Part shown: positions 23,169 to 35,332 of the stretch, piece after piece
How the letters are laid out: each line of letters opens with the position of its first letter
Numbering within the stretch: position 1 is the first letter of the stretch
Position numbers and translations under genes: made by a program
NCBI GenBank assembly: GCA_012295275.1
Contig: CM022668.1
Location: 5,479,583 to 5,543,582 of the forward strand
Direction of reading: 5' to 3'
Length of the DNA stretch: 64,000 bases
Source of the DNA: Chrysomallon squamiferum
Taxonomy: Eukaryota > Mollusca > Gastropoda > Neomphalida > Peltospiridae
Notes under the pieces: generated by a model
What the model saw: the letters and a program-made list of their open reading frames with translations, nothing else
What the model was told of the DNA's origin: nothing
Database searches by the model: none

Positions 23169-23789
23169 AAAGTGTTAATGATCTGAGACAGCTTAAACTA
23201 CTAAATGACTTTTCTGTATCCAGTAGAGAACAATAACACAAACAAGAATTCAATATGGATAATATATAGATATATATATATATATACAGAGGGGAGGAAA
23301 AATAGGTGTATAGCAGTATCAGTGAATTTTGTAGCACATTAAGTTAGTTGGACTCATTTTTCTTATTTTGAGTGTCATTAACAATATTTTATTTAAATTA
23401 ATAAAAATATATGTATTTTCATATTAGCTCTTTTGTTTGAATAATAAACGCAATGAGTACTGTGAGGTTTTTTTCTCATCACTGTATACCTACTTTTGCA
23501 CCTCCCTGTATATATGTTACATAAAAAAAAACCTCAGGGGTAATATATAGTTAAATCATACGATGCGAACAATATACTGTAAAAGCAAATAGTGTTGATA
23601 GATAAAACTAAGTTAATTAAGCCCAGTTGGTTAACTAATCTTTTAATTATTAACATGCGTTATCTTAGTTTTTAAGCTAAGTTTGTACCACACAATAATA
23701 AAATAAAAATTCAACAGGAATAGATTTAGGTATCTTCAATCACTCAACATGTATGTTATATTATTTAATACAAAACATTAAAACAAAAT
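23169..23789. other. AT-rich spacer
   Basis: Short (TA)n near 23270 and no gene. It separates the tandem array from segmental copy B. Confidence 0.4.
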
Positions 23790-24811
23790 TTCCATTGACT
23801 GAGTGGTCCTCAGACATGTGTCTCCAGGAGGGCACCAGTCAAAAATATCCAGTTCAAAACGCGTGCTGCTACTTACAAAACCATTATATAGCAGCCTTTC
23901 TGAATTTACTTTGCAACTTTTAATGTCCATTTTTGAGTTTGTTAATCCTAGCGTCTTAGTTTATAAAATAATGGAACCACCCCTAATTATATAACAGTTT
24001 CTAAATATCATTTTATATTATATACAACGTTGTTATTAATATATATTGTCTTTGAAACAGCAATGCATGTGGATAAACAATCAAGAAACTAGATAATACT
24101 ATTTTCAAACATACACTTTCTATATTTCCTTAAACAAATTAACAACTTTACTACATCATCAATTAAGAATCAGTTATTTTGAATATCTATATAATTTTCA
24201 TCATTTTATCTTCCTTAACAAAGCAATCCCTTGAAAATGTACCAGATGTTTGTTTATCCACTTTAACAAGAAACAGTAACTTTAAAGTTTACAGAATTCA
24301 TTTCATCTGATAAATATATTATGTCTAAAATATACTGATTATATTTAGACTATTTATGTTCAGTAAACCTAGATATAAATAAATGAAACTTAAATGTAAC
24401 CAGCATACCAAGCTGCTCTTTCATTCATGTATATAGAATTTTTTTTCTTAATTACTTCAGTTCATACAGCTCGTTGATGTTAGCAAAGATAGGTAGTGAA
24501 AAAAAGTTTCAATAATTTATTCTGAAATAATATTGGTTTAATTGTGGAAAACATCACTTGCAAATAAAAAAATTAAAAAATAAAAATAAAAAGTAATGAT
24601 TCAAATGTATCAAGCATATCAAAGTAAACTGATCTTTCATTCAAGTATATAAAACTCATTTAAGGCTTTTATAAAATTATTATTACATTAACACATACAC
24701 TTCATTGATACTACACTGATGGATTGGATGTGTAAGATGTTTTTCAGTAATTTATCCTGAAATAACATTAAGATAATTCTTGGAAATATGAACGTATGAG
24801 AAAAATTTCCT

Positions 24812-24944
24812 TCACCGTAATATCACCTTCTTCGTCAGTGAGTTGGACAGAGCTGGTGACTGCTTAAACATACGACCATCCTCCTTCTTGACTTTCTTAC
24901 CTACTTTCTCATTTACTAATGTAAGCAAACTGAGAATATCCATT
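24812..24944 (-). CDS. Caspase B exon: p10 C-terminus
   Basis: Acceptor TTTCAG. Reads MDILSLLTLVNEKVGKK, then FKQSPALSNSLTKKVILR and TGA, the canonical p10 ending. The coding sequence ends at 24812. Confidence 0.88.
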
Positions 24945-26554
24945 CTGAAAATTAAAATTAAAATAAATTTAAAGAAGTAATAAATAGTAATGTTCTAGCA
25001 ACAAACAGAAAAGGTAAAATATATATATGTCCCACTTGCATTTTGGTTTGGTTTGGTATAGTTTTGGTGTTAGTTTGGTATTGGTTTGGTAAAGGATCTG
25101 AAAGGAGAATGAAAAGGAACATTCCTTTGGAGGTTGTAACTGAAATACAGTCACAAATGTAACAAATGTTTCCAACGTATGTATAATATATATAATGAGT
25201 ATGAATTATACCAAATTTTGTAATCATCAGATGGACAGTTTTTTATTTGGTTCATAGTAACTAATGTGCCCTCCCTTGAAAATACATCATCCAGCTATTA
25301 GCTAAAAAGGTGTCACATGACAAAAGATCAATACAAAGCACTTAGGCAAGGTCACAAAGAACAGTACCAAAGTCACAGAATATAGTGGTATCCAAATATA
25401 TTACTCCACTGGGTCTTTTATTTTTATTTTAAATATTCAACAGTGGAAAATATGTAAACTGAAACAGTGCTAAAAGGTGTTTGAATCTGCCTTTTATTTC
25501 CAAAAAGAGCAGTCAATATTGTGTTCATTAAATCAATTTGCAAACTGTATATCTTTATTTCCTAAACAGGGAGATGACCTTTCTCATGATTATTTTCTTT
25601 ATTACTACATTTATAAAATAATCCTAAACACAACATTTCCCTGATATCACAAGAAACATCTAGACAGGTACAGTTTAAACAAATGTTTCTGTTTAATATT
25701 TCTCCACAATCATCATCATCATCATTGTCCTGCTCTTCTGGACTACTTTTTGGACTCACTTCCATCTTCTAAAATCATATCTATGACCTTTCTTTTCTCT
25801 TATGCAGATAACTGTTTTTTTGGACATCGGGTGATGTTTAACATAATTATTTTTCCTCACGTTTGCCTGGTGTTAGTGTTTTCTTTGTCTGTCTAGTTAG
25901 TGTCCGTGTTTCTACATCATATGTCATTTCTGCAAGAAAACATTAGTCGTTATGTTCAAGCTCATTCCTAAGCTTCCCCTTTAAATTTCATACAATCCTA
26001 AAATTCATTTACTTACTTTTCACCATGTTCATTTAAAACTTCTGTCAGTTCTGTGATGTACAAAGATCCAGATGAATTTGATCTGTAAGACACATAACCT
26101 GGTACTGTTGCATATCCTATAAGCAAATCTTGTTCTTTTGGGTTTGTTTCTACCTGTGGATCCTTCCTGTTAATATCTGCTGTAAAATAAAATATCAAAA
26201 CTCAAGTTCTGATATTTTAAAAACATTAATCTTTGTTGCATGTGAACACAAACCCAAACAGATATTTACAGTTATACAAATAATAAGTATTTTAGAGGGT
26301 ATAAACACAAAAACTTTAACATTTTATCATTCGTGGACAATAACAGTAAAAAACATTTTCAAACTTGTTGCAAACTGTTCATCCCCAAAAGATCGTTCTC
26401 ATGTATTCAACAAGAAGATGGCAATTTGCACATCATCAGGCGAAAGGAATAAGCTGTGCATAGCTAAGAACAATACCTATTCATGCATGCAGTTTTGAGA
26501 AATAATTTTTAACTCCATTAGTGAATAATAATAATAATAACAATAGTAATAGTA

Positions 26555-26629
<75 letters not shown>

Positions 26630-29600
26630 TGCCTATAAAAAAATACCTGGTTGTTTTTTATTCCCCTGACAAGCCTGTATAACAAAGAACTTTGGTTTCC
26701 CACTCAGTGTTGGACACGACTCAGGTCTAAATGGTTCAGTCAATTCTCCGATCCATACAGGCAAACCGTTACATCCATATACCACACCTTCGTCTCCGTG
26801 TGACAAAATACAACACACAACACAGTCATAGTCACTGTGATCAAAGAAAGCCAGGCCCTTTACAGTTTCATCCATGTCAGTGTTAGTCAAATTTTCTTTG
26901 TACTGGACGATGAACTGAAGGTTCTCAAAAGTTTCTTTCAGCTTAACTACAAATAAAATTTATTTACATATTTTTTAACTAGGTATGAATATTGATGTGT
27001 GTTAATGTATGTGTAAGTTAGGTTTGAACAAAAAAATATCTCTTTTATACACATTCTGAAAGGTGAAAAAATGGGATATAATTAATTATGTAAGTGAATA
27101 CATCTCTCTACAAATATCTAAATACTGTATGAATTTTGTTTAAAAAACACTGTGAATTATATATACACACACACCTCATATACTTTCATTATTATTGCTT
27201 TTATTACAATTACTATTTTATTGTTATTTGTTGTTAGTATTAGTATTATTATTGTCATAATTATCACTGTTATTGTTATTAATACTGTTATTTTTATTAT
27301 TACTATAGTTGTTGTTGTTACTGCTATTTTCTTTCAAAGTAAAACTTACCAGAATCAACATCAGTTCCCTTTCTTTCTTTCAACTTTTTAGCTTCTGGCT
27401 TCACTGGATATGTGTGAAAATCTCTCTTGTTGATTAATAAACACATTCCTAGAATAAAACAGAAAAAAACCCTATTAACTTAATGGAAATATAAAGAATA
27501 AATTTAAGGGAGACAGACAAAGAGAAACAAAGAGACAGAATGAGGGAGAGATTCAGTGATATGAATGTGGAGAGGCCAGACTGTCTTTTTCTTTATGAAT
27601 CACTCATCAAGATACAGTAGTGGAGTGAGAGCAGGGAAACATGACTTGTACACTGGGGAAGTCAAATCTCTGGCAGTGCAGGTCTGTGTAAGCAGCACTG
27701 AACAAACCACAATGGCTTAAAAAACTAAACTGTTTGTATGTGACTGACCTCTCCCCTGTTAGCATGATGTCAATAATAGTAACAGATTGTTAAAGGATAT
27801 AAAAAGAGAGGCAAATTGATTCCTCATTCAACTGCCATCCTATTTTAGTTAACATACTTTGTAGTATATTTCCCAATCCAACCAGGATACTTTCCATTAC
27901 AACCAAGCTATTTCCCATTCAAACCAGAATATTGTGAACCTTTTGTTAACAGACCTTTCTGACCAAAGAAAAAAGATCCTTTTCTGCTAATCCCAAATTA
28001 GTAAAATCTTTATTTGAACACATACCTCGAGGATTGGCATTCATTTTGTAATAGTCAGCACTCTGCTCTTGGACACCTCGAAAATAACTGGCTGAAGATT
28101 TTCAACAAAAAAATAAGTTAAAAATTAAAAATTTGTAATAAATAAGTAACAGAATTCAAAGTAAATTCTACTATAAAATTAAATTAAATGCAGCTTAACG
28201 TGATTTCTGCAACCAAGCTATTTCCCATTCATACCAGAATATTGTGAACCTTTTGTTAACAGACCTTTCTGACCTAAGAAAAAATATCCTTTTTGCTAAT
28301 CTCAAATTAGTAAAATCTTTATTTTAACACATACCTCGAGGATTGGCATTCATTTTGTAGCAGGCAGCACGCTGCTCTTGGACACCTCGAAAATCACTTG
28401 CTGAAGATTTTCAACAAAAAAAAAGTTAAAAAAATTAAAAATTAATAATAAATAAGTAACAGAATTCAAAGTAAGTACTCTATAAAATTAAAATAAATGC
28501 AATTTAATGTGATTTCTTTATTTGTTTTGTGATGTCAGTTATTTGCTAATAATAAAGATTAATGACAATATAACAAAGAATAAAATGATGTAGGTGTATA
28601 ATGTGTATCCATGTTTCCAAAAAAAAAAAAAAAATTAATTATATTGACAATGATGATGATAATAAGTATGAAGTCACATTTATGTTTATTTTCTTCAAAC
28701 CATCTGAAAAAGTACTAGAAATAAATTACTGTTATTAAATTGGAATGTTATTGACTAGCAAAATTACATGTCAATATCATGATCACATTAAATTCATGTT
28801 ATAATGTTGTAATTTTACTTGACCAGTATTGATACAATGTTTCTCATATACTGTAGTTACAAAAAGTCAACTGGAAGTTCACAGGTTTATACTTTGTTTA
28901 AAAACTAACAGTTTCAAATATCTTCTTATTCTGTACTTCATTATTAGAAAAACATTTTCTCCAAAAGCAAAATGAAAAATTAATAAACTGTATAATTACC
29001 CGCTCTGTTAACTTCATGTGCCCTTTATCCTTTTATGCTGATCTCAGGATCTGAAACCAAAATATTTTCATAAAAAAATAAAAACAGTAGATGGAATTTT
29101 AGACATAAATTAAAATCTCTCTCTCACACACAAACACTTACATAAATGCAAACAAAAAGTGTAGAATTATGTTGTATACATATTTATAAATTACTGCTAA
29201 TGCTATAATACTTGAATAAAAATAATTAGACACAAAAAACAATCAACTGGATGTAAACAGATTTACACTTTTTGTCTAAAAAATAATAAAGATACAAATA
29301 TCTTATTATTCTGTACTTCATTATTAGAAATAAATGCTGTCCAAACGAAATGAAAAACAAATAAAATGTATAGTTACCTTTCCTGTTAGCTGCATGTACC
29401 CTCTGCTTGCTCAAGCTGATATCAGGACCTGAAACCAAAATATTTTCATCAAAATTAAATGTAGAAGATCAAAAGCAAGATATAAATAATAATCACAGAA
29501 ACACACATATAAAATGATATACATATATAAAATGTAACTAGAGACATAAAATCATAATAGAATTTAGTCACTGCTGAATGAAAGTTTGTGATAAAGTCTC

Positions 29601-32600
29601 GAGGGTTAATGACAATGGCACTGAAATAGCTTAAACTTTTCACTCTCTGAATATGTCACGGATTAGTGTATCAGGTATAGCTGAAAAAAAAATGAAAATA
29701 TGAAAAATGAATGAAATAATAATTAAAAATTAAGAAAATTTAACACAAATAAACAGATGTGATAATAATAATAATAATAATAAGAGACAATGATGATAAT
29801 TATAATGATGATGAATGAATCAATGAATGAATGAATAATGAAAAAAATGTAATAAATAAACAGACAAATAGAAAAAGTAGAAAACAAAAGATAATCCATT
29901 ATCTTTGTAAGTGAAAACATTGTATGTCAAAACGATATAACCGTATTAATTCAGAAATGGAACCAGTGAATCACCACTTAAATACAGATCTACAAATTTC
30001 AACAGCAAACTGAGGAAAAAATTAAAATGAATATAAAAAATTTAATTAATACAAGGAAGTAAAATTAAGCATTTCAATTTAAAGTGAATATTTCCAAGGG
30101 TAAAGTACTGCGTGTTTGACATATTCCGAGCAATATAACAGATTAGTTCATCTGAAAAAAGAGCTAAAATAAAAAATAAGAAAAAAGAATGAAATAATAA
30201 CAAATAATTAAGAAAATTTAATTAAAAACAAACAAACACATATAATAAGAATAATTCATAATGATGATGATTTTAATGATAATCAATGAATGAATAAGGA
30301 ACAAAATGTAATAAATAAATAGACAAATAAAAGAAATACCTATAAATACTAACCACACACACATAATGTAACAAGTGACTAAAAAGAACATAAACAAATT
30401 AATTCACTAGTAAATGAAATTGTGTGATAAAGTCTTGAGGGATAATGGTAATGACACTGAAATAACTTAAACTTTTCATTCTCTGAATTCTAGAATAATT
30501 GTCAAATGTTTTGTATTTTCAGAGTGCTGATTTACTTCAAACTAACACATTACCTTGTGGCTGTTTTCCAAACATGGTTTCCAGTGCTGCTATTAGTACA
30601 TCTATCATTTTGCAGTTTTCCATTGCGTTGGACAACACTGTTATCTTTTCTCTATCATCAATGCTTTTTTGTTTTCTGGAGCCACAGTTCCATCATTTCC
30701 ATATTTCTCTTTTCATGTGAATCACAGAGCTTATTGAAATTATGTAGCTTTATGTCAGAAATATTCAGCTTGGTTCCAAGGGCAAAATACTGCTTGGTCG
30801 ATAATTTCAGAAAGATATCTTTCATTAGTACAAATACATCTGAAAAAAAAAGGAAAGGAGTTAGAATTTAAAAAATATGAAAAAAAAATGAAATAATAAG
30901 GAATAAATAATAAAATTTAATAAATAAAGAAATAATAAAAATATATAGTATTTGAATAAAATTAGACTAATTATGGATGCGGACATTTTCCATTTTATTG
31001 TGGAATTATTAAGTTTATACAGAAATGGTGAAATTCTCAATGGAACAATTAACAGTTAATAGAAAAGTTGAAATCATTGACAGAACTAATGAGATATGCT
31101 AAAATACAGAAATCCTTGATTCCAAGAATTAATTACTGAAACAATGATGTAATCTGATCATTTACAGGAATATTTCTACATTAATTTATTTTCAAAGTAA
31201 AGTTACAATACAAATTAAGTTATCAGATTTATGATTCATGGGTCATTTATGAAAGCTTTTGGCCGTTTCTTTTTTTACCTGGTTCGGAAGTAGGACTTTG
31301 TGTAAGTTGAGGATTCTTTGGTACAGTAGGCTGCTGATATTTTCCTTGCACCTCTTGTATTGGAAGGCATACTGGTTGTTCAAGTTTATTTCCACTCTTC
31401 ATCAATGCTGACTGATCTGCTGTAGACATTGTACCAACACCCATCCACTGCTTGTAGTTCATTGTTTTTTCCACCAAATCAGATCTTCCTATCTGCTTAA
31501 AAGAACCTTCCAAAATGTCAACATTTTCAGGACTAATTTTTTTAATCTGTTCAAGAATGAGAAAAATATCCAGCACACTGTGAATCTTTTGTTGCTTTGT
31601 TCTAGGAATGTCTGCAGAACAAAACAACAACAACTGACGCAAGTCCTCTTCTCCGATTTGATTAGAAAGATCAACAAGTAGATTTCTGTATGCTGAAAAA
31701 TGTGATCCAAATAAGTCCAGATGTTTATCCAGTTCTTTCTTGTCAACCTTTAATTTTTTCACAAGATCTAACCTCATAGTACGTTTTGACATCTCAGCCA
31801 AAGTCCACTTATTTGTTTCATTCAGTTTGCCTGTTTCCTCAAGAAAGCTGAACAGTTCAGTTCCCTTCTTTATATGTTCCAGTTGACTCAGTGGAGCAAA
31901 CTCGCGACACAAGAATTTCAGAGAATCAATGTTCTCCTTGTGCACCTCCCTCATCCTCTGCATCCACTCACAAAGTGTTAGATATTTTGTTTCTTATCTA
32001 TTAGACACAGGGTATGTAGCTCTTTTCTGGAAAAAAGGATACAGACACAATTTAAATTAAGTCACACCTGGGAACAACTGATCATTATATTTACTTTCAC
32101 TGTGGGCTTACACATACTTCTATAAAATTAAAAAATTGGTGTGATCTATAAGATGTATATTATATGTTTCCCCATCTGTAAGCAAACATCAGTATTAGCA
32201 TTTAGTATATTTGTGTTTCCCAGTGAGAGACTGGGGAAAACATCTGACAATATTAGCATATGAACTAAATAGACAGTAGGCATTAATTTTCATTATAATT
32301 TATATCCAAAACCAAACCCAGGTTAATCACTAAATTCAGTTTTGTTTATAAAGTACTGGTCAATTTTGTGGTGGTGGTTGTTGCTGTTGTTACCATGAAT
32401 AATCAAATATTCTTTGGAGATGTGGTAAGTTACTTGTTGAAACCTATCTATGAAAAGCAGCAGTACTGAGTAGTTAATTTTATTTTAAAGCACTGTTAAA
32501 TTTACAAAGAAGCAAAAATTAATATTTTGGAAAATAATAACAGCAATAACAACAAGAACAGCAGTAATTATAATATAAGGACTAATTTGTTGTCTTTTAA

Positions 32601-33590
32601 CGTAACTCATTTTAATGGACCAAAGGAAGATATTTTGATGATTCTAAATAATAAGCCGATTATAAGGTGTATAAATGAATTATCTGATTAGAAAATACAA
32701 ATAATAATAATAATGAAGAAGAAATGAATAAATAAAAAGAAATTTTGCTATGCAACAATTGTGAGGTTAGTCTCTATGGTGTACTTCCATCATATTATCA
32801 TCATCATCATCATCATTATTTTCGCATCAGTCTGCTGCTTTCTCTCGTTTTCATTCAGGCATTTTTGTTTTTCTTTCAGATTTGTCTGATGTTGCAGAAA
32901 GGGGCAACACTTAAATGGGACGAGGTTCAGAAATCTCCATACGCCTTCCTTGATCATACCTGTTTGGATTCGATAATGATAATCAACAAAGACTCAAAGT
33001 ATCGCGATTTCCATTAGTAAGAACTATTTCCGAAGTGGCAGCGTAATATTTTCCTGTTAAGACCTGAGGAATGCCGGCTGGCGCTGACGTGAAGAACAAA
33101 GAAACAAAAAATAATTCATAGCAACCTGATCTCGCGGCTACAACTCATTTAACCTGTCATATGAACAGCGCCATCACGATTTCTTCCTTCGTAACGTTCA
33201 CCGTCACCCTCGCGCTCAAAGTTTTCAAAGTTACTTGCTGAAACCGATATATAAAAAGCAGCAGTATTGAGTAATTAATTTTATTTTAAAATATTTATTG
33301 GGAAAAGTATTTATCAGTGATAAAGTATGTTAATTATGAATAATCAAAAGTGAAAACTATTGTTGTATCTTACTGACTTCTAAAACAATTAAACTTTTAT
33401 GTTGAAATATTAAACGATTTCGTTTCGTTTTACGATACTTCTGTTTAGTGACCAACTCATTAAAATCAAAACAACCTGAAGCTCTTACAATAACTGATTG
33501 TATTAGACTATCAAGCGTTTACCTACCAGTCCACAGTAGTGGCAAGCATAAATATTCTGTCTTTAAATCAATTATATTTATAATTTTCCT
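24812..33590 (-). CDS. Caspase-8-like initiator caspase, copy B: DED-DED-death domain-caspase
   Basis: Minus-strand exons in order: leader ending 33527; 32026-31279 (ATG 31963-31961); 30839-30554; 29428-29378; optional 29050-29000 (contains a stop); 28400-28335; 28091-28026; 27448-27350; 26946-26647; 26179-26017; 24944-24812 (stop 24812-24814). If one base is removed from a six-A run in the death domain exon, the exons without the stop-containing one sum to 1848 nt (615 residues; 593 with one of the twin 66-nt exons). Two DEDs are followed by a death domain, then p20 and p10. Catalytic His is in SHGDEG (26798-26800) and Cys in QACQGN (26669-26671). The p10 loop reads GYVSYR as in caspase-8. 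Probable role: initiator caspase recruited by death-fold adaptors. The DED-DED-DD-protease order is unusual. Most junctions are supported by phase agreement and by copy A. Confidence 0.87.
26017..26179 (-). CDS. Caspase B exon: linker and p10 loop
   Basis: Reads ADINRKDPQVETNPKEQD, then LLIGYATVPGYVSYRSNSSG, SLYI and LTEVLNEHGE. The substrate-binding Arg is present and GSLYI again replaces GSW. A tandem CAGCAG acceptor could shift the start by 3 nt. Confidence 0.88.
26647..26946 (-). CDS. Caspase B exon: p20 catalytic core
   Basis: A 300-nt exon with the His of ILSHGDEG and the Cys of FFVIQACQGN conserved. Open throughout; acceptor TTTGTAG and donor CCAG|GTATTT. Confidence 0.92.
27350..27448 (-). 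CDS. Caspase B exon: p20 first strand
   Basis: A 99-nt exon, equal in length to copy A. Reads MCLLINKRDFHTYPVKPEAK and ends ERKGTDVDS, with the S1-pocket Arg kept. Confidence 0.88.
28026..28091 (-). CDS. Caspase B duplicated 66-nt exon, downstream twin
   Basis: Acceptor CTTCAG and donor GTATGT, 66 nt, phase 1-1. Reads SYFRGVQEQSADYYKMNANP. It joins the next exon as NPRGMCLLIN, matching the caspase-8 run-in to the first p20 strand. Confidence 0.75.
28335..28400 (-). CDS. Caspase B duplicated 66-nt exon, upstream twin
   Basis: Acceptor CTTCAG and donor GTATGT, 66 nt, phase 1-1. Reads SDFRGVQEQRAACYKMNANP. It is twin of 28026-28091 within a 310-bp tandem duplication, and both twins keep intact splice sites and frame. 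Confidence 0.7.
29000..29050 (-). pseudogene. Stop-containing twin of the 51-nt linker exon
   Basis: It keeps the acceptor (TTTCAG), the 51-nt length, the phase and the start DPEISIKG, but the next codon is TAA. Inclusion would end the protein after the DED and death-domain part, before the protease. Either a dead duplicate exon or a 'poison' exon. Confidence 0.5.
29378..29428 (-). CDS. Caspase B linker exon (51 nt)
   Basis: Acceptor GGTTTCAG and donor AAAG|GTAACT; phase 1-1; reads PDISLSKQRVHAANRK. Same length and phase as the copy-A exon at 10325-10375. It lies in the flexible linker between the death domain and p20. Confidence 0.65.
30554..30839 (-). CDS. Caspase B exon: death domain, with homopolymer frameshift
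   Basis: Acceptor TTTTTTTTCAG and donor AAG|GTAATG bracket 286 nt. The first frame reads DVFVLMKDIFLKLSTKQYFA, then LGTKLNISDIKL and MEMMELWLQKTKK, the layout of death-domain helices 1-5 including the L-G...I and L-x-x-W signatures. After a run of six A (plus-strand T at 30665-30670) that frame stops, while the neighbouring frame continues DREKITVLSNAMENCKMID to the donor. With one base fewer the exon is 285 nt, phase 1-1, and fully open. So it is either an assembly indel or a real lesion. Confidence 0.75.
31279..32026 (-). CDS. Caspase B exon: tandem death effector domains
   Basis: The coding part (31963-31279) is 228 codons plus one nt. DED1 (residues about 1-75) contains NIDSLKFLCREFAPLSQLEH and an R-x-D-L motif in MRLDLVKKL. 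DED2 (about 85-175) contains LRQLLLFCSADIPRTKQQK, LDIFLILEQ and RSDLVEK. Both align well with the caspase-8 prodomain. A Pro/Gln-rich tail follows up to donor CCAG|GTAAAA. The ATG is the first one after acceptor TTTTTTCCAG (32027), with an in-frame TAA upstream, so helix 1 of DED1 looks a few residues shorter than in vertebrates. Confidence 0.9.
32395..33017 (+). CDS. Possible small two-exon gene inside caspase B intron 1
   Basis: ATG in context TTACCATGA starts MNNQIFFGDV, then donor GTG|GTAAGT at 32424. After acceptor TTTCTTTCAG (32879) the same frame continues ICLMLQKGATLKWDEVQKSP, then YAFLDHTCLDSI and KYRDFH to TAG at 33017. The phases fit and predict 55 residues. The second exon has protein-like composition; I do not recognise the family. 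It is absent from copy A. It may instead be the captured last exon of another gene. Confidence 0.35.
32427..33294. repeat. Direct repeat flanking the copy-B insertion
   Basis: A stretch of about 65 bp beginning AAGTTACTTG and containing AAAAGCAGCAGTA, GAGTA and TTAATTTTATTTTAAA occurs at 32427-32490 and 33228-33294, about 800 bp apart. Copy A has one such block (13098-13163). Confidence 0.7.
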
Positions 33591-33599
33591 CAGGACAGT

Positions 33600-33975
33600 C
33601 CATTGCATGACACTCGGAGTCAGAGTGATTTCCCCTTTCTTAAGGCCGTTTTCGTTTTTGGCAAATTTCAGTTTTATAATGTTAAGATTCTTCGAAACCA
33701 AAAGCAGGTGTAGATGATTATCTGGTTAAAACAAGAAAAACAAAGAAGAAAATGAAGATATTGCTATTTGTACTAAATGCTAACACTGACGTACGTTTCA
33801 ATCTGTGAGAAATGAAAACCGGTTTGCAACAATCGAACATCGTGTATCGTAGTTCTTGGTACATAACTCTTGACTGTACTCTTAGCTTAAAAGTGTTTAT
33901 TTGTACTCACTATAGTATAGATCATTAATAAAAAAAATATAATTAAAATTGTTAGTTTTTTTGCTGTTGTTGTTT

Positions 33976-34027
<52 letters not shown>

Positions 34028-35273
34028 TAAATATAATTAAGTACTAACTATCCATCATAAATAATATAAATAATTTTAATGAAATATACATAAAGAAAAT
34101 ACTCACCGGCTTCGGATATCAAATCTCATTAAATAATAATAATAATACAACATACGCAATACTTATACAGCTGCTGGTACTACTACCCCTATTAATATCT
34201 ATCTACACCGCAATCACGACTACTACTACCGCTACCACTGCTATTTCTATTACCACTATAACTATTGCTACCACTACCACTACCACTAATAATAATACTA
34301 TTATCCTAATACTGCGGCTACTATAGACTTTTTGCATTATGTAACTACTTATATTGCTACTGTTTCTACTTCAGTAATTACTACTGCTACTACTATTAAA
34401 CTACATCTACCACTGCTAACACCTCTTTCCCTTCCTGTTTTTCTCGCTACTCATCTGTATGTCTGTCCGTGTGTATATGCATGACTTCCAGAAATAAAGA
34501 AAAGTTGATACTATCATCATCATTATTATCATTATATTCATAATTAGCATTATTATTATTATTATTATCATCATCATCATCATCATCATATGTTTAACCG
34601 TCCTCTTAGAACAAATTAAAACTACAGAATAAAAAAAATAAAAAAAAAATAAAAATGTTTAAATCTCAATATTTTCTTTAAAAAAGAAGAGGAAGATAAC
34701 CAAAGCACAAAACATAAAACCAGATCAACGTTTATCACCTCATTTGACAGTTCAGGAAAATCTTTCTAAAACTGTTTACGTGTTTTTATGAACATCTCTC
34801 TCCAGTTTCTTTAATAGTTTTCCGTATTTTGGAGCAAAACATATTTTTATCGACCGCCAAACATCAACCTCCGAGGAACAAGTTCAAATAAATTTTAATA
34901 CCTCAGAGAACATTTCACAGCGTCTTGTTCCGCCATTACTGTTGCTACGAAGATATTTACAAAACGATATATGCAGGTAATAATTTGAATATTAATCGCT
35001 AATGATAAAATAAATGTTAATTTATTCCTTTATTTCTTTTTTTTTTAAAGAAAATACTGTTATGTAACCTGGGTTCTTTTTTTTTTCTAATTATAGTATG
35101 TTCCACGAGGACTATTAAATATTGGATGATGATAATGATAATAATAATAATAATAATAAAGGTAACGATAACGATAACAATAATAATAATGATAATGATA
35201 ATAATAGTAATAATAAAACACACTTTTCATTTTTCCCCCCTCCCCAGTATATGTTTTTATTGTTTTATTTTAG
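33600..35273. other. Intergenic DNA between divergent genes (copy B)
   Basis: Holds (AC)n at 33990-34023, the TACTAC-rich stretch shared with copy A (34146-34400) and unique sequence at 34440-35040. No TATA box is seen where copy A has one. Confidence 0.4.
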
Positions 35274-35332
35274 AAAAGTGATGGATGCCATGTTTCTGCC
35301 TGTGTTTTTATTTCTTTTGATGACCGAAGCTG
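35274..35332 (+). CDS. Signal-peptide-like first coding exon, copy B
   Basis: The same coding residues as 15326-15384 start at ATG 35281, preceded by the same acceptor. The donor is GTTAGT here instead of GTGAGT. No downstream exon is recognisable. Confidence 0.5.

Larger units (their letters stand above)
27899..28516. repeat. 310-bp tandem duplication carrying a caspase exon
   Basis: Units of about 310 bp (near 27899-28208 and 28209-28516) share intron sequence such as the AACCAAGCTATTTCCCATTC block (27901 and 28211) and the whole 66-nt exon. Differences are scattered, so the event is not extremely recent. Confidence 0.85.

Noticed and set aside
25562-25765. Open stretch with acidic Asp run in the caspase B p10 intron, with AATAAA right after its stop, as an alternative last exon
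   Set aside because: An acceptor exists at 25769, but splicing from 26017 enters another frame and stops after a few codons, so the open frame is not used. The counterpart in copy A is broken.
30499-30871. Plus-strand open frames of 73 and 121 codons
   Set aside because: They are shadows of the death domain exon on the minus strand.
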